Translations under genes and position numbers: made by a program
NCBI GenBank assembly: GCA_002898535.1
Contig: BEHN01000001.1
Location: 62,001 to 126,000 of the forward strand
Source: a bacterium HR11
GTDB lineage: Bacteria; Acidobacteriota; HRBIN11
Direction of reading: 5' to 3'
Length of the DNA stretch: 64,000 nt
The notes under the pieces: generated by a model
The model's database searches: none
What the model saw: only the letters and a program-made list of their open reading frames with translations
What the model was told of the DNA's origin: nothing
Shown: piece by piece, positions 50,625 through 59,937 of the stretch
Numbering within the stretch: position 1 is the first letter of the stretch
Layout of the letters: every line of letters starts with the position of its first letter

Positions 50625-51341
50625 TTAAGACGGCCGCACGTCGCTTTGGAAAATCCCAGTATCGATGAGCCACGCCGCCAGTTGCAGGTCTTCGGGGTAC
50701 GTGACCTTGATGTTCCACCGGAAGCCCTCGACGGCCGTCACGGCGTGTCCCAGCCGTTCGACGGCGGCGGCCTCGTCGGTGACGACCGTCCCCTGTTCTT
50801 GGACAAAGCGATAGGCCTGCCGGAGCAGGTCCAGCCGAAAGGCCTGGGGCGTCTGGCTCAGGAAGAGCCGATCCCGGTCTAACGTCTGGACGACCCGACG
50901 GGCCTCGACGACCTTGACGGTCTCCAAGACCGGCAGGACCGGCACAGCCGCTCCGGTGACCTGGACGGCCTCCCACAGACGCTGGATGAGCACCCCAGGT
51001 ACGAAGGGGCGGGCGCCGTCGTGAACCATGACCACACTGTCGTCGGGAGCCGAGACGGCCTGGAGGCCGTTCCACACGCTGTCCTGCCGACGGACCCCCC
51101 CGGGGACCCATTGGATGGGTGGGTGGACGCTGACGGTCGCCTCGACGGCTTGCAGGTCCTGCAGGTCGATGCCCGGCGGATGGACGATGACCCACCGCGT
51201 CCAAAGGTCCCATCGACTCAGGGCCTCCAGGGTCCAGGCCAGGAGAGGACGACCTTTCAGGGGGACCCACGCCTTGGGCTGGACGGCCCCCAGGCGCCGG
51301 CCGATGCCGGCGGCCACGACGATGGCAATCACTTCCGGCAC
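50625..51341 (-). CDS. ispD: 2-C-methyl-D-erythritol 4-phosphate cytidylyltransferase
   Basis: MEP-pathway enzyme joining CTP and methylerythritol phosphate; 238 residues. The CTP-binding loop VVAAGIGRRLG, with PKAWVPLKGRPLL, is at the N-terminus. VHDGARPFV, VLETVKVV and TDEAAAVERLG are conserved downstream. It supplies precursors for the polyprenyl synthase at 54167 and for MiaA. The stop codon TAA is shared with the AACAGAGCC end of an inverted core repeat. A longer in-frame extension upstream is repeat-derived. Confidence 0.94.
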   Translation of the reverse strand: MPEVIAIVVAAGIGRRLGAVQPKAWVPLKGRPLLAWTLEALSRWDLWTRWVIVHPPGIDLQDLQAVEATVSVHPPIQWVPGGVRRQDSVWNGLQAVSAPDDSVVMVHDGARPFVPGVLIQRLWEAVQVTGAAVPVLPVLETVKVVEARRVVQTLDRDRLFLSQTPQAFRLDLLRQAYRFVQEQGTVVTDEAAAVERLGHAVTAVEGFRWNIKVTYPEDLQLAAWLIDTGIFQSDVRPS

Positions 51342-51721
51342 GGATGCCCCCCGGTAATTCGGCCATCCGGCAGTGCGGCCGATAGGGGACTACCGAGGTG
51401 AGGTTCCCCCATATCCCTGTTCCAAGCCGGTATCCCGCATCCTCATGACCTACTCTACCCAAACTGCCGAATCGCCGAACTGCCGGATTCCCGAATCCCG
51501 CGTTTGGCCCGTGGGACATTTTGCGCTATCATGGATATCGTGTACAATGCATCCGAATCATTCGGCCATCCGGGAGTCCGGGAATTCGGGAGTTGGGCCG
51601 ATAGGAGGCCAAGAGAACAGGGAGCGGGCTCCATTTTCATCACCTGCCTATCCGTCGGATTGCCGAACTGCCGAATTCCCGGATTCCCGAATTCCTGAAG
51701 GACCTCTTGGAGGAGAGGGTT
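51342..51721. repeat. Octamer arrays and promoter between ispD and the LysM gene
   Basis: No gene. Four octamer blocks occur: 51354-51382, 51460-51501 (GAACTGCC type), 51559-51604 (inverse, GGGAATTC type) and 51654-51700 (GAATTCCC type). They alternate in orientation and could fold into long hairpins. The promoter candidate lies between the second and third blocks. Confidence 0.82.
51521..51548 (+). promoter_or_regulatory. Candidate promoter of the LysM gene
   Basis: TTGCGC at 51521-51526, 16-bp spacer, TACAAT at 51543-51548. The 170-nt leader would include two octamer blocks. Confidence 0.4.
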
Positions 51722-52981
51722 ATGGGGCAACGGGCTCACGCCTTACGGTGGGCACTTGGCCTCTGGCTGACCCTGAGCGGGTCGCATCTGCTCCTGGGTC
51801 AGGCGTCTCCACCCCAGGCACCGAAAGAGGAGGCCAAACCGCCGGTGACGGCTGAACAGCCGACACCGGTCGCTCCCCACTGGACTCGCAATCCGGGCTA
51901 TCCGACGGAAATCCCGGCCCATACGCCTTATCACATCGTCGAAAAAGGGGACACCCTCTGGGACTTGGCGGGTAAGTACTTGAATAATCCGTTCCTGTGG
52001 CCGCAGATATGGGAGCTCAACAAGTACATCAAAGACCCCCACTGGATTTACCCGGGGGACCCCCTGATCCTCCCGACGGCGGCGGCCGAACGGATCGCGG
52101 AGAAGGTTGCCCCGCCGACTCCAGAGGAGGAGAAGCGGGTGCCGGAGGTCGCGATCCCACCGCCCCCGCCTCGGGAGTACGACATCGCTGAACGTTGGTA
52201 CTTCGAATGCACGGGCGAGGTCATGGAAAACGCCGGGGCCTTCCGGTACCGCGTGGCCGGTTCGGAGGTCGGCCCGTGGCATATGCACATGACGACGGAC
52301 GAAGTCCTCTTCATCGACGCCGGGGAGGCGGAGGGACTCCAGCCGGGTGACCGCCTGGTCGCATACCACGACCAGGGGCCCGTGCCGGGGCTGGGCCACT
52401 ACTTCCAGCGGATGGGCGTCGTCGAGGTCTTAGCCACGCAGGCTCACACGAGCTTGGCCATCGTGGTCTCGTCCTGCATGGACATCCGGCCCGGTGACTA
52501 CTTACGGGCCGAGGAGCCCATCTCGGTCCCGAAGGTCCGGACCTTCCCTGCCGTCCATCCCTATGAGGACTTCCCCCGAGAGACGGTCGGTCAAATCGTC
52601 GCGACCCATGACAGCCTGGCCGTCGCCCCACGGGGCCAGATCGTCACGACCCGTCGGGACTTCTTCGCCAGTGCCGCCGAAGGTCAGGCCATCATCGTCG
52701 ACATCGGCAAGGACCACGGGTTGGACGTCGGTTCCTGGCTGGTCGTCTACCAGGAACGACATGCCGGCCGCCCGGTCCCGCGTGCCGGTTACTTCCCGGC
52801 GCCTCGCTATGAGGGCCCCGTCCGGGAAGTCCGGGAACTCCCGGTCGAACCGCCGGTTCAGCCTCATGTCACGGCCATGGCCGTCGTCGTACGGGTCGGA
52901 CCGAATTGGGCCATCGCCAAGATCTATCGGTCCTGGGACGTTACCTACGTCGGCGACTACGTGACGCCGTACGCGCCGTAA
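51722..52981 (+). CDS. Exported LysM-domain protein
   Basis: A 419-residue secreted envelope protein of unknown precise role. A signal peptide (ALRWALGLWLTLSGSHLLLGQA) is followed by a Pro-rich stretch and one LysM domain (about 73-125: YHIVEKGDTLWDLAGKYL to WIYPGDPLIL) that should bind peptidoglycan. The remaining 290 residues form a beta-rich region with repeated GLQPGDRLV, DIRPGDYL and GLDVGSWLVVY motifs, as in LysM proteins of other Gram-negatives with a C-terminal barrel-like repeat. ATG 51722 has GGAGAGGG directly upstream. Convergent with mdh, 13 bp apart. Confidence 0.82.
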   Translation: MGQRAHALRWALGLWLTLSGSHLLLGQASPPQAPKEEAKPPVTAEQPTPVAPHWTRNPGYPTEIPAHTPYHIVEKGDTLWDLAGKYLNNPFLWPQIWELNKYIKDPHWIYPGDPLILPTAAAERIAEKVAPPTPEEEKRVPEVAIPPPPPREYDIAERWYFECTGEVMENAGAFRYRVAGSEVGPWHMHMTTDEVLFIDAGEAEGLQPGDRLVAYHDQGPVPGLGHYFQRMGVVEVLATQAHTSLAIVVSSCMDIRPGDYLRAEEPISVPKVRTFPAVHPYEDFPRETVGQIVATHDSLAVAPRGQIVTTRRDFFASAAEGQAIIVDIGKDHGLDVGSWLVVYQERHAGRPVPRAGYFPAPRYEGPVREVRELPVEPPVQPHVTAMAVVVRVGPNWAIAKIYRSWDVTYVGDYVTPYAP

Positions 52982-52994
52982 ACGTCCCGTAGAC

Positions 52995-53921
52995 CTATAT
53001 CGCCAAGGCCTCGATCTGCTCTCGGACAGCCTGGATAGAGCGTTGGAGGGCGGCTTGCTCCTCGGGCAAGAGCTCGATCTGGAAGATCCGTTCGATGCCC
53101 CGAGCCCCGAGGACGACGGGCACGCCGAGAAACACGCCGTGAGCGCCGTACTCGCCCTCACAGTAGACCGAGCAGGGTAAGATCTTGTGTCGGTCGTGAA
53201 TGATGGCGTCGACCATCTCCAGGATCGAGGCGGCCGGTGCATAAAAGGCACTTCCCGTCTTCAAGAGGTCCACGATTTCCCCACCGCCCCGACGGGTCCG
53301 TTCGACAAGGGCCTCGATCCGCTCCCTCGGCAAGAGATGGGTGATCGGGACGCCCGCCACGGTCGAATACCGGGGGAGGGGGACCATCTCGTCCCCGTGC
53401 CCGCCCAGGACGAAGGCATGGACGTTCTCGACCGAGACCCCCAGCTCTAAGGCGATAAATGTCCGAAAGCGGGCTGAATCCAAGACGCCCGCCATCCCGA
53501 TGACCCGCTCCTTCGGAAATCCGCTGACCCGATAGGCCAAATAAGCCATCGCATCCAGGGGATTCGTGACGACGATGAGGATGGCCCCCGGAGCGACGGC
53601 GACGACCTTTTCCACGACGTCCCGGACGATGGCCGCATTCGTCCGGAGGAGGTCGCTCCGACTCATCCCCGGTTTCCGAGGGACGCCGGCCGTGATGACG
53701 ACGATGTCCGAATCGGCGGCATCCCGGTAATCGTTGGTCCCGATGACCCGGGTGTCGAACCGAAGGATGGGAGCGGCTTCCTGAAGGTCCAGACCCTTGC
53801 CCTGAGGCAGGCCCTCGATGATATCGACGAGGACGACGTCAGCTAAGCCGCGCTCGGCGATCATGTGGGCCGTCGTGGCCCCTACGTGGCCGGCTCCGAC
53901 GACGGTGATTTTCCGACGCAT
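52995..53921 (-). CDS. mdh: Malate dehydrogenase (LDH-like family)
   Basis: NAD-dependent oxidoreductase of 308 residues. The dinucleotide-binding loop [11 protein letters not shown] is at 7-17 and Asp33 marks NAD preference. The mobile-loop [14 protein letters not shown] carries Arg where lactate dehydrogenases have Gln, indicating malate. The catalytic histidine is in [12 protein letters not shown]-type C-terminal segments match the homotetrameric class. No other TCA gene is adjacent. Confidence 0.93.
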   Translation of the reverse strand: MRRKITVVGAGHVGATTAHMIAERGLADVVLVDIIEGLPQGKGLDLQEAAPILRFDTRVIGTNDYRDAADSDIVVITAGVPRKPGMSRSDLLRTNAAIVRDVVEKVVAVAPGAILIVVTNPLDAMAYLAYRVSGFPKERVIGMAGVLDSARFRTFIALELGVSVENVHAFVLGGHGDEMVPLPRYSTVAGVPITHLLPRERIEALVERTRRGGGEIVDLLKTGSAFYAPAASILEMVDAIIHDRHKILPCSVYCEGEYGAHGVFLGVPVVLGARGIERIFQIELLPEEQAALQRSIQAVREQIEALAI

Positions 53922-54166
53922 GAGTCACCTCATCATAAGGCAGTTCGGGCGTTCGGCAGGTAGAAAGTAAGGAATGGCCCAGGGGTCGTCTCGCGCAGGG
54001 GCGACCCGCCGAGCCGTCCCCGTGGCCGCCGTGGCCGGCGACGCCAGGACAGGACGCCGACGGGGACGCCCGCGGGCCGGTCGGCTCATCAGGGGGACGC
54101 CCGGATGTTGGGACCGAACCCCTACTTCCCTACCTGCCGAATTGCCGAACGCCCGAACTGCCGACC
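53922..54166. repeat. Octamers and GC-rich hairpins between mdh and polyprenyl synthase
   Basis: Octamers at 53939-53966 and 54128-54166 bracket a GC-rich stretch (53985-54105) with inverted GGGGACG/CGTCCCC-type segments. No gene. Confidence 0.7.
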
Positions 54167-55183
54167 TTATGAGGGTCGATGGATGATGAAACGGATCAGG
54201 CCCTCCAGCAATTGACGGGCCTCGCCCAGGGGAAACGACTGAAGGACTGTCAAAGCTTGACGGGCGTATGTCTCGGCGACCCGTTGGACCTGAGGAAGGA
54301 TACGATACTTGTCCATCAGATGTCGGAGAGCTTGCGTGTCCAGGAGCGATGGGTCCCGGCGTTGAAAGGCCATCCGGACCGGGGCCATTTCCTCCGGGGC
54401 GGCTTGGCGCAGGAGGTAGTAGAACGGGAGGGTCACCTTCCCCTCCAAGAGGTCGTGCAGGACGGGTTTGCCCAGCAGGTGGGGATCGGCCGAGTAGTCC
54501 AGCATATCGTCCACGATTTGAAAAGCAATCCCCAGGTACCGTCCGAATTCGGCCAGGGAAGCCTCAAGACTCGGGGGCAAGCCGGCCAAGATAGCGGCGA
54601 TCTGACAGCAGCCCGAAAAAAGGCAAGCCGTCTTCCGGTAAATGATGTCCATGATTTGAGGTTCGGTGATCCACAGGTTGCCGTCTTGGACCTGTTCGGC
54701 GATCTCACCCTGGAGGGTTTGAAGCGTGATATTGGAGAGAATCCGCAAAATTTTAAGGTGGCCATAATCCAGGGCCAGGGCCATCGCCTTCGTGTAAAAG
54801 TAGTCCCCCAGCAAGACGGCCACGTGGTCGCCCCAGCGGCGGTTGGCCGACAGTTGACCCCGTCGTTCTTGGGCGTTGTCGATGATGTCGTCGTGGACCA
54901 GGGTCGCCGTGTGGATATACTCGACGACGACGCCGAAGAGGACGTCGTCGTCACCCAGGTAATCCCCCAGGCGAGCGGACACGATGAGGAGCAGGGGGCG
55001 CAGGCGTTTACCGCCGGCCTTCATGATGTAGAGGCCGGCTTCTCGAATGAATGGGGACTCCTGCAAGAGGAGGTCCTCGATCTGGCGTTCGACCCGGCTG
55101 AGCTTTTGTTCGACATACTCGATAAAGGCCGGCGAGCAATCGGCCAGGGTCTCGGCCCATGAACGGAACTGCGTGATCGCCAC
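54167..55183 (-). CDS. ispB: Long-chain polyprenyl diphosphate synthase
   Basis: Trans-prenyltransferase of 338 residues that makes the side chain of quinones. The first aspartate-rich motif is Asp98, Asp99 and Asp102 (VHDDIID), and the second Asp225, Asp226 and Asp229 (IVDDMLD). Small residues preceding the first motif suggest a long product (octaprenyl or longer). The start is a GTG with GGAGAGG upstream. The array at 54128-54166 begins right after its stop. Confidence 0.9.
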   Translation of the reverse strand: MAITQFRSWAETLADCSPAFIEYVEQKLSRVERQIEDLLLQESPFIREAGLYIMKAGGKRLRPLLLIVSARLGDYLGDDDVLFGVVVEYIHTATLVHDDIIDNAQERRGQLSANRRWGDHVAVLLGDYFYTKAMALALDYGHLKILRILSNITLQTLQGEIAEQVQDGNLWITEPQIMDIIYRKTACLFSGCCQIAAILAGLPPSLEASLAEFGRYLGIAFQIVDDMLDYSADPHLLGKPVLHDLLEGKVTLPFYYLLRQAAPEEMAPVRMAFQRRDPSLLDTQALRHLMDKYRILPQVQRVAETYARQALTVLQSFPLGEARQLLEGLIRFIIHRPS

Positions 55184-55198
55184 GGGCCCCTCTCCGCT

Positions 55199-55270
55199 GA
55201 TTCGACAGTTCGAGCGTCCGGCAGTTCGGGATCCAGCGGGAGGCTCCCAGACTGCCGAGTTGCCGAACCC
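55199..55270. repeat. Inverted octamer arrays
   Basis: CGACAGTT, CGAGCGTC, CGGCAGTT, CGGGATCC on the left and inverse units (ACTGCCGA, GTTGCCGA) on the right flank a GCGGGAGGCTCCC centre, a potential hairpin between merR and the polyprenyl synthase gene. Confidence 0.78.
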
Positions 55271-55286
55271 CAGGCGGGCTGGTCCG

Positions 55287-55706
55287 TCAGCCCAGCAAGC
55301 GCTTGAAGCCCCGACTCGGCCGGAGCTCCTCTTCGACGCGGTCCAGCCGCTCTTGGAGGGCCTGGACGGTCTTCCGGAGTTCGTACATTTGACCCATCAG
55401 GGCCTCCACGGCCTCGTTCAAGAGATTCAGTTCCTGGCGAAGCGTCTGGGGGTCCTCGCCCCGCAGGAGCCGTCGTTGGACGTCCCGCAAGGCCATGCCC
55501 TTTGTATGGATCAAGTACTTCAGGTACAGGAGCTGGCGAATCGTCTCGTCGGTAAAGCGCCGGTGGCCGCCCGGCGTCCGCGGCGTCTTTAGGAAGAAGC
55601 GGAACTCCCGAAGGTAGAACCGGATCGTCGAGACCGGCAAGCCGACCCGTTCAGCGACCTCGGCGATACGATACGTCCGCTCTTCCGGTTTTGCCTCCGG
55701 TGCCAT
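55287..55706 (-). CDS. MerR-family transcriptional regulator
   Basis: DNA-binding regulator of 139 residues. The winged helix-turn-helix is TYRIAEVAERVGLPVSTIRFYLREF (about 10-35), with the wing PGGHRRFTDETI. A dimerisation coiled coil extends over the last 60 residues. There is no cysteine pair for metal or redox sensing, so the inducer is unknown. The ATG at 55706 has GGGGG upstream; a GTG four codons earlier is possible. It starts 13 bp after lepB and may be co-transcribed with lepA-lepB. Confidence 0.85.
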   Translation of the reverse strand: MAPEAKPEERTYRIAEVAERVGLPVSTIRFYLREFRFFLKTPRTPGGHRRFTDETIRQLLYLKYLIHTKGMALRDVQRRLLRGEDPQTLRQELNLLNEAVEALMGQMYELRKTVQALQERLDRVEEELRPSRGFKRLLG

Positions 55707-55719
55707 CCATACCCCCACG

Positions 55720-56406
55720 TCAATGGATGACCCGAAACATCCGGGACCACCGGGTCCGAAGGGGATTCAAGACCGACAGAAAGTCCAGGACGGCATCGAG
55801 GCCCGTGCGATTCCGATGCGGGCTGTAGTAGTCCGCCGCCGGCGGCTCGAAGGACCAGTAAATCAAAAAGGCCCGTCCCTTAATCATATAGCCGGGCACG
55901 GTGCCCCAATACCGGCTGTCCTCACTGTTGTCCCGGTTGTCCCCCATGACGAAATAGTGACCCGCCGGCACCCGGACCGGCTGGTCTTTAGCGGCAAAGG
56001 TGTCTCGCAAGGCGAAGCCCCACTCGGCGTGCCGGTGGACGGCATAGGGTTCCAGCAGGGGGCGATGATTCACGTACACGACCCCCTCCACGCCGTAGAT
56101 TTCATCGCCACCGACGCCGATGACCCGCTTGATGTAGTCCAAGTCCGGCCGACCTGGGTACTTAAACACGATGACGTCGCCTCGCCGGATCTCCCGGACC
56201 GGCAAAAAGACCCGCTCGAAGGCAAAGACCGTATCCCCGTAAATGAACTTGTTCACGAAAATGTGATCGCCGACGAGGAGCGTGCGTTCCATCGAGCTGG
56301 ACGGAATTTTGAACGCCTGGATCACAAAGGTACGGGCATACAGGGCCAGGACTAAAGCCACCAGGAGGGCCTCGCCATACTCCAGCAGGGCACTTCTTCG
56401 CTCCAT
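55720..56406 (-). CDS. lepB: Signal peptidase I
   Basis: Membrane-bound serine/lysine protease that removes signal peptides; 228 residues. One N-terminal membrane helix (about 8-29) precedes the catalytic Ser38 in PSSSMERTL. The general base is Lys93 (DYIKRVIG), and GDNRDNSEDSRYWG is the conserved box E. The ATG at 56406 gives the usual family N-terminus; upstream in-frame sequence is octamer-derived. It follows lepA, as in many bacteria. Confidence 0.94.
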   Translation of the reverse strand: MERRSALLEYGEALLVALVLALYARTFVIQAFKIPSSSMERTLLVGDHIFVNKFIYGDTVFAFERVFLPVREIRRGDVIVFKYPGRPDLDYIKRVIGVGGDEIYGVEGVVYVNHRPLLEPYAVHRHAEWGFALRDTFAAKDQPVRVPAGHYFVMGDNRDNSEDSRYWGTVPGYMIKGRAFLIYWSFEPPAADYYSPHRNRTGLDAVLDFLSVLNPLRTRWSRMFRVIH

Positions 56407-56437
56407 CCGACCGTCTCCGATACACGGGATGAGCAAC

Positions 56438-56475
56438 CGTATCGGCCCATCGGCCGACTGCCCACCGGCCCCAAA
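56438..56475. repeat. Octamer patch between lepA and lepB
   Basis: CGTATCGG, CCCATCGG, CCGACTGC, CCACCGGC units within the 85-bp lepA-lepB gap. Confidence 0.65.
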
Positions 56476-56491
56476 GGAATCCCTCAGGATT

Positions 56492-58285
56492 CTAACTCGA
56501 ACGCCGCAGGACTGCAAGGAAGGCTTCCGGCGGTACGTCGACCTGACCGATCCGCTTGAGGCGCTTCTTCCCCTCTTTCTGCCGTTCCAGGAGCTTCTTC
56601 TTCCGGGTCACGTCCCCACCGTAGCACTTGGCCAGGACGTCCTTCCGCAGGGGCGGAATCCGCTCCCGGGCGATGACCCGTTTGCCGATAGAGGCCTGAA
56701 GGACGACTTCAAAGAGGTGCCGGGGGATGACCGCCCGGAGGCGCTCGACGACGGCTCGACCCCGATGGTAGGCTTGGGAGCGGTGGACGATCATCGAGAG
56801 GGCCTCGACGGGTTGACCATTGATAAGGATGTCCAGGCGCACCAAGTCCGAGGGCCGGTACCCGACCCACTCGTAGTCCATCGAGGCGTACCCGCGAGAG
56901 ACGCTCTTCAGTCGGTCGTAGAAGTCCGACATCAGCTCGGCCAGAGGCATCTCGTAAGTGATCATCGCCCGGTCCGGCGTGGGGTACTCGATGTTTTTCT
57001 GCTCGCCCCGGTACTCCTCACAGAGCTGAAGGACCGGTCCGATGTAGGCCGTCGGCGTCAGGATGAAGACCTTCATGTAGGGCTCTTCCAGGACTTCGAT
57101 TTGCTCCGGCGGCGGGAGTCGGCTCGGTGTGTCGATTTCAATGACCTCCCCGCCCCGCCGGCGGACCCGGTACCGCACGCTGGGGGCCGCCACGAGGACC
57201 TCGACCCCGAAGTCCCGTCGGAGCCGCTCCCGCACGATCTCCATGTGCAGAAACCCCAGGAAACCCATCCGAAAGCCGTGGCCCAGGGCCTCCGAATACT
57301 CCGGCTGGAAGGTCACCGAGGCGTCGACCAGACGGAGCTTTTCCAGGGCATTCCGCAGGTCGTCGTACTGCGTGTCCCCGATGGGATAAAAGCTGGCGAA
57401 GACCATCGGCTTGGCCGGCCGAAAACCCGGGAGGGGCACTGGCGCCGGTCGGTCAGCGTGCGTGATCGTATCCCCGATCCGGACTTCGGACAGGGTCTTG
57501 ATCCCGGCGATGACGAAGCCGACCTCACCGGGGCCCAAGACCTCCCGGGGCCGGTCGTGCGGGGTCCGGATACCCAAGCCGTGGACTTCATAGTCGAGGC
57601 CCGTCGACATGACCCGGATGCGGTCGCCGACCCGCAGGGTCCCGTGGAAGACCCGGACCATGACGACGACGCCCCGATAGGGGTCGTACCACGCATCAAA
57701 GATGAGGGCCTGGAGGGGAGCCGCGGGGTCGCCCTGGGGCGGCGGGACGACCTGGACGATCCGCTCCAGGAGCTCGGGGACGTTGGTCCCCTGCTTGGCG
57801 CTCACGAAGAGGATTTCGTCCCGCCGGAACCCGAGCCAGTTCTGGAGCTGTTCAGCCACGTGCCCGGGTTCCGCGCCCGGCAGGTCGATCTTGTTGACGA
57901 CGGGGATGATCTCCAGGCCGTGCTCCAGGGCCAAGTACGTGTTGGCGACCGTCTGGGCCTCGATGCCCTGGGTGGCGTCCACGACGAGGACGGCTCCCTC
58001 GCAGGCGGCCAGCGCCCGGGAGACCTCGTAGGAGAAGTCGACATGCCCGGGCGTGTCGATCAGGTTCAACGTGTACGTGTGGCCGTCCCGGGCCCGGTAA
58101 AAGAGCGTCACCGTGTGAGCCTTGATGGTGATGCCCTTCTCCCGCTCGAGCTCGTGGCTGTCGAGGACCTGCTCGACCATCTCCCGGGCCGACAGGGCCC
58201 CCGTCAGCTCCAAAAACCGGTCGGCCAGGGTCGACTTCCCGTGGTCGATGTGGGCGATGATGCAAAAGTTCCGAATCGTCTCCAT
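56492..58285 (-). CDS. lepA: Elongation factor 4 (LepA)
   Basis: Ribosome-associated GTPase that back-translocates or remodels stalled ribosomes; 597 residues, the normal length. G1 [10 protein letters not shown]3 DTPGHVDF and G4 NKIDLPGA are intact, and the LepA-specific C-terminal domain ends [14 protein letters not shown]. The ATG at 58285 has no Shine-Dalgarno; an octamer array ends five bases upstream of it. Confidence 0.96.
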   Translation of the reverse strand: METIRNFCIIAHIDHGKSTLADRFLELTGALSAREMVEQVLDSHELEREKGITIKAHTVTLFYRARDGHTYTLNLIDTPGHVDFSYEVSRALAACEGAVLVVDATQGIEAQTVANTYLALEHGLEIIPVVNKIDLPGAEPGHVAEQLQNWLGFRRDEILFVSAKQGTNVPELLERIVQVVPPPQGDPAAPLQALIFDAWYDPYRGVVVMVRVFHGTLRVGDRIRVMSTGLDYEVHGLGIRTPHDRPREVLGPGEVGFVIAGIKTLSEVRIGDTITHADRPAPVPLPGFRPAKPMVFASFYPIGDTQYDDLRNALEKLRLVDASVTFQPEYSEALGHGFRMGFLGFLHMEIVRERLRRDFGVEVLVAAPSVRYRVRRRGGEVIEIDTPSRLPPPEQIEVLEEPYMKVFILTPTAYIGPVLQLCEEYRGEQKNIEYPTPDRAMITYEMPLAELMSDFYDRLKSVSRGYASMDYEWVGYRPSDLVRLDILINGQPVEALSMIVHRSQAYHRGRAVVERLRAVIPRHLFEVVLQASIGKRVIARERIPPLRKDVLAKCYGGDVTRKKKLLERQKEGKKRLKRIGQVDVPPEAFLAVLRRSS

Positions 58286-58290
58286 AGCAC

Positions 58291-58333
58291 GGCAGTTCGG
58301 CAATTCGGGCGTTCGGGACTCGGGCGGTCGAGA
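58291..58333. repeat. Octamer array immediately upstream of lepA
   Basis: Units GGCAGTTC, GGCAATTC, GGGCGTTC, GGGACTCG, GGCGGTCG. It occupies the position where a ribosome-binding site would be expected. Confidence 0.88.
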
Positions 58334-58397
58334 CATCGTCTGGAAGTCGAAAGGACTTCCTTCCCGTCGAGCTTCACGCCTCCGGTCCCAGGCCCGT

Positions 58398-58982
58398 CTA
58401 TCTATTTCTATTTTCAGATCCCAGCGGGAAGTGGGCCAGGGGTGTATAGATGGCCCCCTGCGGGTGAAGGCGGCTCTCGAAGAGCGTGACCTGACGGACC
58501 CAGACGATACCGTAGCTCCGCTCCAGGGCCGACTTCTCCCGCTCCCGCAGCTTCTGAAGAGCGGCTGGGTGACTTTGTTTAATCCGGGCCAACGTCAGGT
58601 GCGGTACGAAAGGTCGCGTTTCGGGCGGATACCCGAGAGGCTCGACGGCCCGCTCGACGGCCGCCTGCAAAGCACCGAGGGTCTCGACAGCCGTCTGGAC
58701 ACCCACCCATAGGACTCGGGGCCGCCGCCAGTCCGGAAAGACACCGATGCCCCTCAGCTCCATCGAGAAGGCGGAAAACGGGCGGACGACCCGTTCGCAG
58801 GCATCCCGGATCGTCGGGATGCGGTCTTCTGGGGTGTCGCCCAGAAACTTCAGCGTCAAATGGAGACCCTCAGGGCGGACCCATGTCGCCTCGCCGAAGT
58901 AGGGTCGGAGGACCCGTTGAAGCTCCGTCAGGGCCGTCTTCACGTCGTCGGGTAGCTCAACGGCGATAAACAGTCGCTTCAT
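58398..58982 (-). CDS. thpR: RNA 2',3'-cyclic phosphodiesterase (ThpR, 2H family)
   Basis: Hydrolyses RNA 2',3'-cyclic phosphates, formerly annotated 2'-5' RNA ligase; 194 residues. The two catalytic HxTL motifs are at 41-44 (HLTLKFLGD) and 128-131 (HLTLARI), with FIAVELPDD at the N-terminus. It is in tandem with lepA but separated by about 110 bp. Confidence 0.91.
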   Translation of the reverse strand: MKRLFIAVELPDDVKTALTELQRVLRPYFGEATWVRPEGLHLTLKFLGDTPEDRIPTIRDACERVVRPFSAFSMELRGIGVFPDWRRPRVLWVGVQTAVETLGALQAAVERAVEPLGYPPETRPFVPHLTLARIKQSHPAALQKLREREKSALERSYGIVWVRQVTLFESRLHPQGAIYTPLAHFPLGSENRNR

Positions 58983-59000
58983 CAGCCCCGCCTATAAGTA

Positions 59001-59073
59001 AGGTCCCAGGAGCCGGGTCCCCCCTGGGGCCTCAGGTGGATCGACTTCCCGGGACCCGGCACCCGGGACCGCG
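59001..59073. repeat. Heptamer arrays (GGTCCCAG / GGGACCC type)
   Basis: Left units GGTCCCAG, GAGCCGG, GTCCCCC and right units CCCGGGA, CCCGGCA, CCCGGGA fill the thpR-bamD gap and are partly self-complementary. Confidence 0.65.
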
Positions 59074-59077
59074 TCCC

Positions 59078-59866
59078 TTACGGTCGGGCATTTCGGTCGG
59101 CGGAGTTCAAGAGGGTCGCCGCTTCTCGGCTCCACGCCGTGCCCGGGAAGAGTTGGACGACCTGACGGAGATACTGCAAGCTCTCCTCGTACCGGCCCAT
59201 CTTCTGGAGGATCCGGTACGTCAACAGATAGGCCTCCGGATTGCACAGCTCGGGGGGGAATTGGGCAAACATGGTCTGGAAGCGGTTCAGGGCCGCCTCG
59301 TAATTTTTCTTTTTGTAGTAGTACTTGCCGATGATGAACTCGTGTTCGGCCAGGCGTTGCTGGGCCAGCCGTAAGTATTGCTTGGCTTTCTCAGCCCACT
59401 CGCCGGTCGGATAGCGCTCCAGGAGTTGTTGAAAGGCCTCGACGGCCTTCCGGGTATTTTCCTGCGTCCGTTGGGGCTTCTCGGCCTGCAAGAAGTAGCT
59501 CAGGCCGACCTGAAACATGGCGTAGGGAGCGTCCACGCTATTGGGATACAGACGCAAGAATTCCTGATAGGCCGAGATAGCCATCGGAAGGCCCTCCACG
59601 CCTTCCCGGAAGTACGTGTCGGCGATGTACAGGTATGCCTTTTCCCGGTAGGGGCTCTGCAGGAACATGCGGGTCAAGTACCGGAAGGCCTCCCGGGCCT
59701 CCGACCACCGTTTCTTCTCCATGGCCTGGAGGCCCCGCTGGAACAACTGCTGGTCCGTCATGTCGGCAAAGGAAGTGGCCGGCTTTCGGGCACAGCCTGC
59801 CAGGCTCAAGCCGAGACTGCCGACGACGATGACCCACAGAAACGTCTTGACAGGGGTCCAACGCAT
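59078..59866 (-). CDS. bamD: Outer-membrane assembly lipoprotein, BamD-like
   Basis: TPR lipoprotein of the BAM complex (BamD/ComL/YfiO family); 262 residues. The lipobox LAGC places the lipidated Cys at 25. Five tetratricopeptide-like repeats follow, including FQRGLQAMEKKRWSEAREAF and FIIGKYYYKKKNYEAALNRF, the latter a BamD hallmark. The start codon lies at the edge of a heptamer array, so the ribosome-binding site is poor. Supports a diderm cell. Confidence 0.88.
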   Translation of the reverse strand: MRWTPVKTFLWVIVVGSLGLSLAGCARKPATSFADMTDQQLFQRGLQAMEKKRWSEAREAFRYLTRMFLQSPYREKAYLYIADTYFREGVEGLPMAISAYQEFLRLYPNSVDAPYAMFQVGLSYFLQAEKPQRTQENTRKAVEAFQQLLERYPTGEWAEKAKQYLRLAQQRLAEHEFIIGKYYYKKKNYEAALNRFQTMFAQFPPELCNPEAYLLTYRILQKMGRYEESLQYLRQVVQLFPGTAWSREAATLLNSADRNARP

Positions 59867-59937
59867 GGCTCATAGCTCATGGCTCGTGGCTCATGGCGGA
59901 TGGGAAACAGCGATGAGCTACGACCCATGAGCCATCA
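59864..59937. repeat. Heptamer array (ATGGCTC type) spanning the bamD-thioesterase gap
   Basis: ATGGCTC, ATAGCTC, ATGGCTC, GTGGCTC, ATGGCGG on the left and inverse ATGAGCTA, ATGAGCC on the right. It starts in the bamD start codon and ends in the thioesterase stop codon. Confidence 0.85.

Noticed and set aside
56282-58489. 735-codon plus-strand open frame opposite lepA and lepB
   Set aside because: It is entirely antisense to two conserved genes and shows no protein-like pattern.
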